Source: Magnetococcales bacterium DC0425bin3
GTDB taxonomy: Bacteria > Pseudomonadota > Magnetococcia > Magnetococcales > DC0425bin3
Length of the DNA: 48,320 nt
Direction: 5' to 3'
Assembly (NCBI GenBank): GCA_002753665.1
Contig: PEAP01000013.1
Location: 1-48,320, forward strand
In this document: piece after piece, positions 8,640-19,043 of the stretch
Position numbering within the stretch: the stretch's first letter is position 1
How the letters are laid out: each line of letters begins with the position of its first letter
The notes under the pieces: generated by a model
Seen by the model: only the letters and a program-made list of their open reading frames with translations
Told to the model about the DNA's origin: nothing
Databases searched by the model: none
Position numbers and translations under genes: made by a program

Positions 8640-9176
8640 GTGACCGCGACGCCGGCCCCCCCCCAGCCGGATCGGGACTGGAACGGCATCGGCATCCTGA
8701 CCGGCGCCTTCGGCGTCCGCGGCGAGGTGAAGGTCAAGCCTCTGACCGAGACCCCAGGGGCGGTGCTGGAGTTTCCGGTCTGGTGGCTGACCAGCGGTTC
8801 GGGAGACCCTCGGCCCCACACCCTGGTGCGGGGCCGCTGTCACGGCCAGGGCGTGGTGGCCTCGCTGCAAGGGGTGGAGACCCGGGAACAGGCCGCCGCG
8901 TTGACCGGCGCCCGGGCGGCGGTGCCCCGCGACGCCCTGCCCAAGCTCCAGGACGAGACCTACTACTGGGTCGATCTGATCGGCTGCCGGGTGGTCGATG
9001 AAACGGACACGGACCTGGGCCGGGTGGCGGAGATGATGGCCACCGGCTCCAGCGATGTCATGGTGATCCAGGGCGGGCCGGAGGGCGAGCGGCTGCTGCC
9101 CTTCAATGCCGAAATCGTGCTGGCGGTGGATCTGGAGCGCCGGATCGTCACGGTGCGGCCCCTGCCGGGCATGTGA
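8640..9176 (+). CDS. rimM: Ribosome maturation factor RimM
   Basis: A 16S rRNA-processing/30S assembly factor of 178 residues. The N-terminal RimM barrel is seen at GILTGAFGVRGEVKVKPLTE and continues through ALTGARAAVPRDALP. The C-terminal PRC barrel begins at YYWVDLIGCRVVDETDTDLGRV and includes MVIQGGPEGERLLPF and VTVRPLPGM. It starts with GTG four bases after the rpsP stop. Length and order (between rpsP and trmD) are canonical. Confidence 0.96.
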   Translation: MTATPAPPQPDRDWNGIGILTGAFGVRGEVKVKPLTETPGAVLEFPVWWLTSGSGDPRPHTLVRGRCHGQGVVASLQGVETREQAAALTGARAAVPRDALPKLQDETYYWVDLIGCRVVDETDTDLGRVAEMMATGSSDVMVIQGGPEGERLLPFNAEIVLAVDLERRIVTVRPLPGM

Positions 9177-9255
9177 GTGCGCAACGCGGGCCAGCATGCG
9201 GGTCGGAAACCGGCCGCAAGTCAGCAGGGGAGGGGAACAAGGGGGAGCGGAGCGC

Positions 9256-10044
9256 ATGCGGTTTTCCATTCTCACCCTGTTTCCCGACCTGTTTCGCGGC
9301 CCCCTGGAGGTGTCCATCCTGCAGCGCGCCCGGCAGCGGGGCCTGCTGGAGGTGGTGACCCGCGATATCCGCGCCCATGCGCCGGGGCGCCACCGCCAGG
9401 TGGACGATGCCCCCTTCGGGGGGGGGCCGGGCATGGTACTCAGGACGGATGTGCTGGATCAGGCCCTGGCGGCGGTGCTGGCCGAGGCCCCGGGCCATGT
9501 GGTGCTGCTGTCGCCCCAGGGCAGCCCCTTTCGCCAGGCCGACGCCTGGCGGCTGGCGGTGCTGCCCCATGTGGTGCTGATCTGCGGCCACTACGAGGGC
9601 ATCGACGAGCGGTTCGTGGCCACCCGGGTGGACGAGGAGCTTTCCCTGGGGGACTTTGTCCTCACCGGCGGCGAGATTCCCGCCCTGGCGGTCATCGATG
9701 CGGTGACCCGGCTGCTGCCAGGGGTCCTGGGCGACGCCATGAGCGCCCAGGCCGAGTCGTTTCAGGGGGGGGTGCTGGACCATCCCCATTATACCCGCCC
9801 GGCCGAATGGGCGGGCATCCCCGTGCCGCCGGTGCTGCGTTCGGGAGACCATGGCGCCGTGGCCGACTGGCGGCGGCGGCAGGCCCTGTTGCGGACCCTG
9901 ATCCGGCGGCCCGATCTGCTGAACGGGGCACGGTGGAACAAGCATGAACAGCGCCTGCTGGCGGCGCTGACCCGGGATCTGGATGCCATGGCAGCCGAGG
10001 ACCCCGGCCGTCACGACCGGACCAGCGGCGCCTGGCCGGAATGA
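9256..10044 (+). CDS. trmD: tRNA (guanine-N1)-methyltransferase TrmD
   Basis: A SPOUT-class enzyme that makes m1G37 in tRNAs to prevent frameshifting. It begins MRFSILTLFPDLFRGPLE and carries the trefoil-knot signature LICGHYEGIDERF...LSLGDFVLTGGEIPALAVIDAVTRLLPG. The segments DAPFGGGPGMV and GGVLDHPHYTRP are also present. At 262 residues it is the normal size. The ATG at 9256 was chosen because the family N-terminus starts there; upstream codons are non-homologous. An 80-base spacer separates it from rimM. Confidence 0.97.
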   Translation: MRFSILTLFPDLFRGPLEVSILQRARQRGLLEVVTRDIRAHAPGRHRQVDDAPFGGGPGMVLRTDVLDQALAAVLAEAPGHVVLLSPQGSPFRQADAWRLAVLPHVVLICGHYEGIDERFVATRVDEELSLGDFVLTGGEIPALAVIDAVTRLLPGVLGDAMSAQAESFQGGVLDHPHYTRPAEWAGIPVPPVLRSGDHGAVADWRRRQALLRTLIRRPDLLNGARWNKHEQRLLAALTRDLDAMAAEDPGRHDRTSGAWPE

Positions 10045-10055
10045 ACAGCGGGAGG

Positions 10056-10196
10056 AAAGCCTGTCGCAGAATGCGGCAGGCTTTGTGGCGCAGGGATGCA
10101 CCGCCGGATCGGGTGCAACCGAATCGATTCCATGAGGAAGGCGAAACCCCGTTTTCGCCTTCCGGCGAGCGGAATGGCCATGGATGGGCATTCCGC
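10056..10196 (+). other. Chain of hairpins in the trmD-rplS spacer
   Basis: The 175-base spacer folds into successive stems. These are AAAGCCTGTCGC/GCGGCAGGCTTT (10056-10084, one G-U), TGCACC/GGTGCA near 10097-10117, GGAAGGCGAAA/TTTCGCCTTCC (10136-10163) and GCGGAATG/CATTCCGC (10169-10196). None is followed by a clear T-run. They could attenuate, protect or regulate rplS mRNA, or be REP-like repeats: the last stem resembles the hairpin at 48057-48086. Confidence 0.5.
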
Positions 10197-10219
10197 GACA
10201 GGCTCAGGAGAACGAACCA

Positions 10220-10564
10220 ATGAACGAACTGCAACAATTCGAACAGGCTGGCCTGCGGGCGGATGTGCCGAAGTTCCGCGCCGGCGACACCCTGCGGGTT
10301 CATGTCAAGGTGGTGGAGGGCGAGCGGGAGCGGGTCCAGGTGTTCGAGGGAGTCTGCATCGGGCGCCACAATGCCGGCATGAGTTCCACCTTCACCGTGC
10401 GCAAGGTCTCCTTCGGGGAGGGCGTGGAGCGGGTGTTCCCCCTGCACTCCACCCGGCTGGAAAAGATCGAGGTGGCCCGCATGGGGCAGGTGCGCCGCGC
10501 CAAGCTGTTCTATCTGCGCGGTCGCTCCGGCAAGGCCACCCGCATCAAGGAAAAACGGGACTGA
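10220..10564 (+). CDS. rplS: 50S ribosomal protein L19
   Basis: A 114-residue bL19, an intersubunit-bridge protein near the 30S interface. Diagnostic segments are [51 protein letters not shown] and [21 protein letters not shown]. The start ATG 10220 follows CAGGAG; an in-frame ATG 12 codons upstream lacks L19 sequence. rnhB starts four bases after its stop. Confidence 0.98.
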   Translation: MNELQQFEQAGLRADVPKFRAGDTLRVHVKVVEGERERVQVFEGVCIGRHNAGMSSTFTVRKVSFGEGVERVFPLHSTRLEKIEVARMGQVRRAKLFYLRGRSGKATRIKEKRD

Positions 10565-10567
10565 TCG

Positions 10568-11203
10568 TTGGCCGCCGACCCCACCCGCGGGCCGGACTTT
10601 CGCTGGGAAACCCCGCTCTGGACCCAGGGCCTGGTCCGGGTGGCCGGCGTGGACGAGGTGGGGCGGGGTCCCCTGGCCGGACCGGTGGTGGCAGTGGCGG
10701 TCATCCTGCCCCCCGGCTGGGCGCCCGTGGGCCTGGATGACTCCAAACGCCTCACCCCGCAGCAGCGGGAGGCGTTGGCTGAGGTACTGTGCGCCAACGC
10801 CGTGGATTGGGGCCTGGGGTCCGCCGAACCGGACGAGATCGACCGCATCAACATCCGCCGGGCCACCCTGGCCGCCATGGCCCGGGCGGTGGCCAAACTG
10901 CAGTCCGCTCCCCAATACCTGCTGGTGGACGGCCGCGATCTGCCCGACCCTCTGCCCTGTCCCGCCCGGGCAGTGGTGAAGGGGGACGCCACCAGCGTGG
11001 CCATCGCCGCCGCCTCGGTGCTGGCCAAGGTGGCCCGGGACGCGCTGATGCGCGACTTGGCCGACCGCTACCCCGGCTATGGCTGGGAACACAACATGGG
11101 CTATCCCACCGCCCAGCACCGCCAGGCCCTGCGGGAGCGCGGCGTCACCCCCTGCCATCGCCGCAGCTTCGGACCGGTGCGCCAGGCTTTGGAAATGCTT
11201 TGA
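10568..11203 (+). CDS. rnhB: Ribonuclease HII
   Basis: Removes ribonucleotides from DNA and the RNA of RNA-DNA hybrids. The signature VAGVDEVGRGPLAGPVVAVAVIL supplies the catalytic Asp-Glu pair. Further motifs are LDDSKRLTPQQRE, YLLVDGRDLP with the third acidic residue, and KGDATSVAIAAASVLAKVARDALM. A typical 211 residues, ending in CHRRSFGPVRQALEML. Start is TTG, four bases after rplS, so the gene is probably translated by coupling. Its stop codon overlaps the -35 of the hrcA promoter. Confidence 0.95.
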   Translation: MAADPTRGPDFRWETPLWTQGLVRVAGVDEVGRGPLAGPVVAVAVILPPGWAPVGLDDSKRLTPQQREALAEVLCANAVDWGLGSAEPDEIDRINIRRATLAAMARAVAKLQSAPQYLLVDGRDLPDPLPCPARAVVKGDATSVAIAAASVLAKVARDALMRDLADRYPGYGWEHNMGYPTAQHRQALRERGVTPCHRRSFGPVRQALEML

Positions 11204-11228
11204 CAGGATTTTGCCCCCCGGTTATGGT
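11200..11228 (+). promoter_or_regulatory. Sigma70-like promoter of hrcA-grpE
   Basis: TTGACA (overlapping the rnhB stop), a 17-base spacer and TATGGT, about 70 bases upstream of hrcA. No CIRCE inverted repeat is visible between it and the gene. Confidence 0.55.
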
Positions 11229-11300
11229 CCACTGCCTGCCTTGGCCGATATGCGGGGCGGGGGGAGAAATTCGATACAATCGTCTGCGGTAAATGCCCTG

Positions 11301-12365
11301 ATGTTGACCCAACGTCACCAGGATATCCTCAAGCGGGTGGTGGAGCAGTACATCCGCGGCGGGGAACCGGTGGGATCCAAGGCCCTGCGGGAGCGGACCG
11401 GCCTCGACCTGTCCGCGGCTTCCATCCGCAACGCCATGCTGGAGCTGACCCTGGAAGGCTACCTGAGCCAGCTGCATACCTCCGCCGGCCGGGTGCCTAC
11501 CACCAAAGGCTACCGGATCTATGCCGAGTCCCTGCGGGATCGGCAGGATCTGAGCCGGGAGGCCCGAGAACGGATCCTGGGCGCCTGCGACCGCGGCGCG
11601 GGGGACCTGGACCGCACCCTGGACCGCACCAGCCGGGAGGTGGCCGATCTGGCCCGCCAGGCCTGTCTGGTGCTGCCGCCCAACTTCGACCATGCCCCCC
11701 TGCAGGAGATTCGCTTCCTGCCCATCGCCGGCAACGGCCGGGGCAGCCGCAATATCCTGGTCCTGCTGGTGTCCCGGGCGGGGCAGATCCAGAACCGCAT
11801 CATCGCCCTGGAGGAGACCCACAGCCAGGAGGAACTGGACGCTTTCGGCACGTCCCTGACCCGCCGTCTGGGGGGCATGACCCTGGGCCAGATCCGCCAG
11901 CGGTTGGCCCGGGAAGAGGAGGAACACCTGCGGGACTACCGGGAGCTGCGGGAGAAGCTGCTGGCCGCGGTGAGCAGCGGATCCTGGTTCGGCGACCATC
12001 TGATCGTCAGCGGGCACAACAACCTGCTGCAAGGCGCCGATGCCGCCGCCACTCCCCGCCTGGTGGCCCTGATGGAAGCGCTGGTGGAAAAGCGGCGCCT
12101 GATCGCGTTGCTGGACAAATGCCTGGAGGCGGAAGGGGTGCAGGTGTTCATCGGTTCCGAGGCGACCCTGGATCCCCAGGAGGAATGCACCATGGTGGCG
12201 GCCAAGTTCAGCGGTCCCGAGGGCCGCCCCGGGGGGACGCTGGGGGTGTTGGGTCCCGCGCGGCTGGATTATTCGTTCATCATTCCCCTGGTGGAATTCG
12301 CCGCCCGTACCTTGAGCGGGCGCCTGGGGGGCAGCCAGGACACGGGAAGGACAGCACGGTCATGA
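11301..12365 (+). CDS. hrcA: Heat-inducible transcription repressor HrcA
   Basis: A 354-residue winged-helix repressor that classically binds CIRCE operators of groES and dnaK operons and is folded by GroEL. The N-terminus (LTQRHQDILKRVVEQYIRGGEPVGSKALRERTGLDLSAASIRNAM) is the HTH; LHTSAGRVPTTKGYRIYAESL follows. The C-terminal GAF-like domain includes VFIGSE and LGVLGPARLDYSFIIPLVEFAA. Start ATG 11301 is the family start; upstream in-frame codons are rnhB antiphase sequence. Its last codons overlap grpE by the ATGA arrangement. Confidence 0.95.
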   Translation: MLTQRHQDILKRVVEQYIRGGEPVGSKALRERTGLDLSAASIRNAMLELTLEGYLSQLHTSAGRVPTTKGYRIYAESLRDRQDLSREARERILGACDRGAGDLDRTLDRTSREVADLARQACLVLPPNFDHAPLQEIRFLPIAGNGRGSRNILVLLVSRAGQIQNRIIALEETHSQEELDAFGTSLTRRLGGMTLGQIRQRLAREEEEHLRDYRELREKLLAAVSSGSWFGDHLIVSGHNNLLQGADAAATPRLVALMEALVEKRRLIALLDKCLEAEGVQVFIGSEATLDPQEECTMVAAKFSGPEGRPGGTLGVLGPARLDYSFIIPLVEFAARTLSGRLGGSQDTGRTARS

Positions 12366-13021
12366 CGGACGGCAACGATCCACAACAGACGGGTGCGACC
12401 GCTGCCGACGGGGGGTCCCCCGAGACGGCCCAGGCGGAGGCAGGTCCCGCCGCGGAGGCCGCCGATTCCCGGGCGGCCCAGGCCGATGAGAGCGGGGCGC
12501 CGGCGCAGGAAGCGCCCGCCCCGGACCAGCAGGACAAGGATTCCCTGGCGCGGATTCAGGCCCTGGAGGAACAGGTGGAACAGCAACGTCACAGCCAGTT
12601 GCGCGTGCTGGCGGAAATGGACAACCTGCGCAAGCGCACCGAACGGGAGAAGGACCAGGCCCGGAAGTTCGCCCTGGAGGCCTTCGTCAAGGACCTGCTG
12701 CCGGTGGCCGACAGCCTGGACCGGGCCATGGCGGCGGTGGACCACGGGCTGTCCGGCACCGCGGACGGGGAGGGCCCCCTGGTGGCCCTGCGGGACGGGG
12801 TGGACATGACCCGGACCGAGCTGATGCGCATCTTCAACAAACATGGCGTGACCCGCATCGAGGCCGTCAATCAGCCCTTCGATCCCCAACTGCATCAGGC
12901 CATGATGCATGTGGACGGCGGGGCGGCTGCTGCGTCCGGGACCGTGGTGCAGGAGCTGCAGTCTGGCTATCTGCTGAACGAGCGGCTGATCCGGCCGGCC
13001 ATGGTGGGGGTGGCCCGCTGA
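12362..13021 (+). CDS. grpE: Nucleotide-exchange factor GrpE
   Basis: The ADP-release factor for DnaK, 219 residues. The first ~60 residues are acidic and Ala/Gln-rich and poorly conserved. A coiled coil follows (IQALEEQVEQQRHSQLRVLAEMDNLRKRTEREKDQARKFALEAFVKDLLPVADSLDRA). The C-terminal beta domain contains GVTRIEAVNQPFDPQLHQAM, GTVVQELQSGYLLNERLIRPAMVGVA, the classical PROSITE-type signature. The ATG overlaps the hrcA TGA, so translation is coupled to hrcA. Confidence 0.96.
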   Translation: MTDGNDPQQTGATAADGGSPETAQAEAGPAAEAADSRAAQADESGAPAQEAPAPDQQDKDSLARIQALEEQVEQQRHSQLRVLAEMDNLRKRTEREKDQARKFALEAFVKDLLPVADSLDRAMAAVDHGLSGTADGEGPLVALRDGVDMTRTELMRIFNKHGVTRIEAVNQPFDPQLHQAMMHVDGGAAAASGTVVQELQSGYLLNERLIRPAMVGVAR

Positions 13022-13331
13022 GACGGCTGTGTGGCGGGAATATTTCCGGCGCGGTCTTGACAGGAACCGGTTGTGTTTCCATATCCAGAGAAGAGAGAGC
13101 CGGACCACGCACCCTCGAATCAAGGCGACCGTGAAAGCCGCGATTTGGTTTTCATCCATCTACAGCTCCACAGACTGTTGGCGCAGGCGAGCGGCAGGCT
13201 CCAGGGACGGGCCTGGGGAAAAAACCGGTCAGGACGATCGAGAAGGGGGGGTTGCGTGCCCGCGGACCCCATCCCGGTCCGCTGTTCCGACCGATGTTCG
13301 GACCAAATGGATCATGAGAGGATAGTCAGCC
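13022..13331 (+). promoter_or_regulatory. grpE-dnaK spacer with a heat-shock-like promoter
   Basis: A 310-base gene-free region. CTTGAC at 13056-13061 followed after 18 bases by CATATCCAG at 13080 partly matches alphaproteobacterial RpoH promoters (CTTGAC-N17/18-CYTATNT). The same hexamers also read as a weak sigma70 promoter (TTGACA, 17 bases, CATATC). No CIRCE repeat is present. A degenerate copy of the dispersed hairpin lies at 13128-13158. AGAGGA precedes the dnaK ATG. Confidence 0.5.
13128..13158 (+). repeat. Degenerate half copy of the dispersed hairpin element
   Basis: ACCGTGAAAGCCGCG followed by GGTTTTCATCC repeats the outer part of the elements at 6919 and 47908. GAAAGCC (13133-13139) pairs with GGTTTTC (13147-13153) using one G-U, so the stem is kept although the sequence has drifted. 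The GGTGGAGGGTGGAGG half is missing. Confidence 0.45.
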
Positions 13332-15299
<1,968 letters not shown>

Positions 15300-15310
15300 C
15301 CCCGGCGTCC

Positions 15311-15356
15311 CCGGGTGGACCGGCCGGGTTATCGAAACCAGGGCCGGTCTACCCGG
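15311..15356 (+). other. Long hairpin between dnaK and dnaJ
   Basis: CCGGGTGGACCGGCC and GGCCGGTCTACCCGG form a 15-bp stem with one wobble around a 16-base loop. There is no T-run after it, so it more likely tunes the dnaK/dnaJ ratio (partial attenuation or mRNA protection) than acts as a full terminator. Confidence 0.55.
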
Positions 15357-15404
15357 GAGGGTTCTTCCGCAGCAGGGTCAGGCTTCAGGGAGCAGATTCT
15401 TCCC

Positions 15405-16550
15405 ATGCCCAAGGATTATTACGAAATTCTCGGCGTCAGCCGGGGCGCTTCCGATGCGGATATCAAGAAAGCCTATCGCCGGCTGGCGATGGAGCTGCAC
15501 CCCGACCGCAACCCGGGCGACAAGACCGCCGAAAGCCGCTTCAAGGAGGTCAACGAGGCCCATGATATCCTCAAGGACCCCAAGAAGCGCGCCATCTATG
15601 ACCAGTTCGGCCATGCCGGGCTCGGCCAGGGTGGCCCGGGGCCGGGTGGTCCCGGCGGGGAAGGTCCGGGCTTCAACGGGTTCGGCGATATTTTCGAGGA
15701 GTTCTTCGGCGATATCTTCGGCGGTCGCGGCGGCGGCGGTCGCGGCGGGCGGGGGACCCAGCGGGGCGAGGATTTTCGCTATGACCTGAGCGTCACCCTG
15801 GAGACGGTGATGGGTGGCAAGGAGGAGCGGCTGCGGCTGCCCTCCATCATCACCTGCGAAACCTGCAACGGCAGCGGCGCCCGGCCCGGCACCGGACCGG
15901 AAACCTGCGGTGTCTGCGGCGGGGCCGGTCAGATTCGCACCCAGCAGGGCTTCTTCTCCATCGCCCGGCCCTGCGGCGCCTGTCAGGGGCGGGGGCGGAC
16001 CATCCGCAATCCCTGCCCGGAATGTCAGGGCCAGGGTCGCAAGCGCTCGGAAAAAAACCTGACGGTCAAGGTGCCGCCCGGGGTGGAGACCGGCACCCGC
16101 ATCCGCCTGTCCGGCGAGGGCGGAGCCGGGCAGCAGGGCGGTCCGGCCGGGGATCTGTACATCGTCATCGAGGTGGAGTCCCATCCCATGTTCGAGCGGC
16201 ATGGGCCCGACCTGCTCTGCCACGTCCCCATCACCTTTCCCCAGGCGGCTCTGGGCGGCAAACTGGAGGTGCCCACCCTGCGAGGGCGGGCGCGCATCGC
16301 CCTGCCCGCCGGCAGCCAGACCGGGCGGCGCTTCGTCCTCAAGGGCAAGGGGCTGCCCCACCTGGGGCGTCCCGGACTGCTGGGGGATCTGGTGGTGGAG
16401 GTGCGGGTGGAAACCCCGATCAACCTCAACAAGCGGCAGAAAGAGCTGTTGGAGGAGTTTTCCCGCTGTTCCGGTGAGGATTGCCAGCCCGAATCGACTT
16501 CCTTTCTGGACCGGGTGAAGGACTTTCTGGACAAGACGATGTCAACCTGA
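15405..16550 (+). CDS. dnaJ: Hsp40 co-chaperone DnaJ
   Basis: Stimulates the DnaK ATPase and delivers substrates; 381 residues. The J domain ([36 protein letters not shown]) has the HPD motif. A Gly/Phe-rich region (residues ~75-125) follows, then the zinc-binding domain with four CxxCxGxG repeats ([32 protein letters not shown]) and the C-terminal domains. Start ATG 15405 is the family start; the open frame runs 30 codons upstream through the hairpin without similarity. Confidence 0.97.
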   Translation: MPKDYYEILGVSRGASDADIKKAYRRLAMELHPDRNPGDKTAESRFKEVNEAHDILKDPKKRAIYDQFGHAGLGQGGPGPGGPGGEGPGFNGFGDIFEEFFGDIFGGRGGGGRGGRGTQRGEDFRYDLSVTLETVMGGKEERLRLPSIITCETCNGSGARPGTGPETCGVCGGAGQIRTQQGFFSIARPCGACQGRGRTIRNPCPECQGQGRKRSEKNLTVKVPPGVETGTRIRLSGEGGAGQQGGPAGDLYIVIEVESHPMFERHGPDLLCHVPITFPQAALGGKLEVPTLRGRARIALPAGSQTGRRFVLKGKGLPHLGRPGLLGDLVVEVRVETPINLNKRQKELLEEFSRCSGEDCQPESTSFLDRVKDFLDKTMST

Positions 16551-16619
16551 AGCGACGGACCGTCCAACCGGGACGGATGCGCGGGCGGGACAGGCTCCAA
16601 AACAATCTGGAGGCGGGGC

Positions 16620-17429
16620 ATGGCGGGAATCAAGGTGGGAATTGCCGGAGCGGCCGGTCGCATGGGACGCATGCTGGTGCAGGCGGTCACGGCCCGGGAG
16701 GGACTGGTGGTGGCCGGTGCCTGGGACAAGGTCGGGGCAGCCGGAGTGGGCGAGGACGCCGGCCTGCTGGCGGGCAGTGGCGCGTTGGGGGTCACCATCG
16801 GCACCGATGCCGGGGCGGTCATGGCGGCCTGCGATGTGGTGATCGACTTTTCCGTGGTGGCCGCCACCCTGGCCCATCTGCCCCTGGCGGTGACCCACCG
16901 CACCCCCCTGGTGATCGGCACCACCGGCTTCAACGCCGCCCAGAAGGATACCATCGCCACGGCCGCCCGGCAGGTGCCCATGGTGCTGGCCCCCAACTAC
17001 AGCGTGGGGGTCAATCTGATGTTCCAGGTGGCGGCCCAGGTGGCTGGCGTCCTGGGCGAGGAGTTCGACGTGGAGATCATCGAGGCCCACCACCGCCACA
17101 AGGTGGACGCCCCCTCGGGCACCGCCCTGGGGCTGGGCGCGGCCATCGCCGAAGCCCTGGGCCGCACCCTCGGGGAGGTGGCGGTCTATGGCCGGGAGGG
17201 CCACACCGGTGCCCGGGATCGGCGCACCATCGGTTTTGCCACCGTCCGTGGCGGCGATATCGTCGGGGAACATACCGCCCTGTTCGCCGGGGAGGGGGAG
17301 CGGCTGGAGATCACCCACCGGGCCGCCAGCCGTCTGACCTTCGCCAAGGGCGCGGCCCGGGCCGCCGAGTGGGTGGCGCAACGCGCCCCGGGGCTGTACG
17401 ATATGCGCGACATTCTGGGTTTCCGCTGA
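16620..17429 (+). CDS. dapB: 4-hydroxy-tetrahydrodipicolinate reductase
   Basis: The second committed enzyme of diaminopimelate/lysine synthesis, NAD(P)H-dependent and cytoplasmic; 269 residues. The Rossmann motif GIAGAAGRMGR lies at the N-terminus. VIGTTGFNAAQ, APNYSVGVNLM and the catalytic signature EIIEAHHRHKVDAPSGTAL with its His-His and Lys are all present. It follows dnaJ by 69 bases, an order common in alphaproteobacteria, with GGAGGCGGGGC before the ATG. Confidence 0.96.
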   Translation: MAGIKVGIAGAAGRMGRMLVQAVTAREGLVVAGAWDKVGAAGVGEDAGLLAGSGALGVTIGTDAGAVMAACDVVIDFSVVAATLAHLPLAVTHRTPLVIGTTGFNAAQKDTIATAARQVPMVLAPNYSVGVNLMFQVAAQVAGVLGEEFDVEIIEAHHRHKVDAPSGTALGLGAAIAEALGRTLGEVAVYGREGHTGARDRRTIGFATVRGGDIVGEHTALFAGEGERLEITHRAASRLTFAKGAARAAEWVAQRAPGLYDMRDILGFR

Positions 17430-17474
17430 GTCCCGGCCCCGACGACCGTCGCCAACCATCCCTGGGAGAAGACC

Positions 17475-17822
17475 GTGGAGAGCATCGAAGTCGCCAAGAT
17501 CAAACCCAACCAGACTGTGACCCTGGAGTTCGGCAACAAGGAAGCGATCCTGAAAAAAATCTCCGAACCCAACAAGTTCACCATGGAGGATTGGTTCGAG
17601 GATGAAGCGGAAATCTTCATCCTGGAACCGGTGATCGAGGAAGACGCCCCGCTGCATTACACCTTCGAGCCGGTGAGCGTCGATTTTCAGCAGGCCCTGG
17701 CCGCCGATGCCAGGAATTTCGGCGCCGACAAGCGGATCAGGGATTTTCTCGGTCGCCCGGTGGGGGGCATCGAGATGGAGGAGGAAGAGGAGGAGGATGC
17801 GGCCGGGGGCGATGGAGGCTGA
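17475..17822 (+). CDS. Acidic hypothetical protein, 115 residues
   Basis: Not recognised. The protein starts MESIEVAKIKPNQTVTLEFGNKEAILKKISEP and ends in a run of glutamates (EMEEEEEEDAAGGDGG). It has no signal peptide, membrane segment or cysteine. A KIRDFLGRPVGG-like segment precedes the acidic tail. Coding potential is supported by GTG at 17475 with GGGAGAA upstream, high-GC third positions and its neat fit between dapB and the M23 gene, 23 bases before the latter. It is probably co-transcribed with one or both. Confidence 0.65.
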   Translation: MESIEVAKIKPNQTVTLEFGNKEAILKKISEPNKFTMEDWFEDEAEIFILEPVIEEDAPLHYTFEPVSVDFQQALAADARNFGADKRIRDFLGRPVGGIEMEEEEEEDAAGGDGG

Positions 17823-17845
17823 TTGGGCCTTGTGGCGCCCGGGCC

Positions 17846-18448
17846 ATGCGGCACCGTGAGGAGATGTCCAGGGGGGCATGGCGCAGGGAGGTTTGGCTGG
17901 GGCTGGAATTCCTGGTCGGTCTGGGGATTCTGATCGGCGGTCTGCTGGCGCCCCAGCACCTGATCATCCCCGTGCAGGGGGCCGCCCCGGACGATTGGCA
18001 CCCCAAATCCTTCTGGTACTATCCCTGGGGACTGTCCGTGGTCCACAAGGGCATCGACATCTTTGCCCCGGAGGGACGGCCGGTGCTGGCGCCCACCGCC
18101 GGTTTCATCTTCTTTGCGGGCCAGAAGGAGCGGGGCGGCAACGCGGTGATGCTGCTGGGGCCCCAGTGGCGGTTCCACTATTTCTCCCATCTGCAGGCCA
18201 TCCACACCGGGGTGGGGGCCTGGGTGGCCCAGGGGGAGAGGATCGGCACCGTCGGCACGACGGGCAACGCCAAGGGACGGCCCCCCCACCTGCATTATGA
18301 AATCGTGACGCTCCTCCCCTACCCCTGGCGCTGGGATTCCGACCGCCAGGGATGGAAAAAGATGTTTTTCCTCGATCCTTCCGAACAATTGCTGGCTGAC
18401 TGCCCTCCGGAAACCATTCCGCCCGGCTACCGGGCTTCCCAACGGTGA
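17846..18448 (+). CDS. Membrane-anchored M23 family peptidase
   Basis: A LytM-type metallopeptidase domain behind a single N-terminal membrane segment (residues ~16-34), so it would act on peptidoglycan in the periplasm. Zinc ligands are visible in HKGIDIFAPEG (H67, D71) and PHLHYEI near residue 148, with FHYFSHL as the second-shell motif. The order H-x3-D...HLH is complete, so it may be catalytic. The domain is short (200 residues in all) and lacks the coiled coils of EnvC. No good Shine-Dalgarno distinguishes ATG 17846 from 17864. Its stop overlaps the next start. Confidence 0.85.
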   Translation: MRHREEMSRGAWRREVWLGLEFLVGLGILIGGLLAPQHLIIPVQGAAPDDWHPKSFWYYPWGLSVVHKGIDIFAPEGRPVLAPTAGFIFFAGQKERGGNAVMLLGPQWRFHYFSHLQAIHTGVGAWVAQGERIGTVGTTGNAKGRPPHLHYEIVTLLPYPWRWDSDRQGWKKMFFLDPSEQLLADCPPETIPPGYRASQR

Positions 18449-19005
18449 ATGTGCCCATGCAATCGGACCAGGACCTGCCCATCGACTGTTTCGTCCAGCA
18501 GCGCGACGGACGTTTTCTCGTCTGCGACACCGAGCTGGCGGTGGCCGCCGAGGGGGAGACGCTGGCCACGGCTTATGAGGTCTTTCGGGAACGGCGGCGG
18601 GAACGCATCCGGCTGTTGGAGGAAATGGGCCGTTATCAGCCCCCCGTGGTGCGGGGCTGGGGCTGGGCCGTGGCCCTTGGAGTGATCCGGCAGAGCCTGA
18701 TTCTGCTGGGGCGCATGGCCGTGGTGCTGCTGTTGATCCTGCTGGTGCTGACCTGGGCGGTGCCCCCGGCGGTGGACCATGTGGTGGCCCGGATCGAATC
18801 CCGGATGGATCGGGGCCTGGGGCCGATGATCCTGATCGGCCTGGAACGGGTGACCCAGTCGGTGGAACGCATGGGGGCCGGCCGGGCCGAGGAGATTGCT
18901 GGCAAGATCCGCCGCATCCGCCAGGGCTGGCAGCCCATCGGCCAGGCTTTGACCGAAGATCCCCTCCCTCCCGCCCCTCCTGCCTCGCCATCCTCCACTC
19001 CCTGA
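18445..19005 (+). CDS. Single-pass membrane protein of unknown function
   Basis: Not recognised. A cytoplasmic-looking N-terminus (LPIDCFVQQRDGRFLVCDTELAVAAEGETLATAYEVFRERRRERI) precedes one strong membrane helix (residues ~82-105, MAVVLLLILLVLTWAVPP). An amphipathic region and a Pro/Ala-rich C-terminus follow. The first domain has two cysteines and a short beta-like pattern. The GTG start overlaps the TGA of the M23 peptidase, indicating translational coupling and a shared role at the envelope. ATG 18457 is an alternative start. Confidence 0.65.
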   Translation: MNVPMQSDQDLPIDCFVQQRDGRFLVCDTELAVAAEGETLATAYEVFRERRRERIRLLEEMGRYQPPVVRGWGWAVALGVIRQSLILLGRMAVVLLLILLVLTWAVPPAVDHVVARIESRMDRGLGPMILIGLERVTQSVERMGAGRAEEIAGKIRRIRQGWQPIGQALTEDPLPPAPPASPSSTP

Positions 19006-19026
19006 CCGTCACCGGTCTTTTCCGAA

Positions 19027-19043
19027 GGGGCAGTTGTTGCCCC
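19027..19043 (+). terminator. Small hairpin after the membrane-protein gene
   Basis: GGGGCA and TGCCCC form a 6-bp stem 22 bases after the stop. It lacks a T-run, so termination here would be weak. Confidence 0.3.

Noticed and set aside
15311-15356. dnaK-dnaJ hairpin as a full rho-independent terminator
   Set aside because: There is no T-run after the stem, and dnaJ follows closely without a clear promoter of its own.
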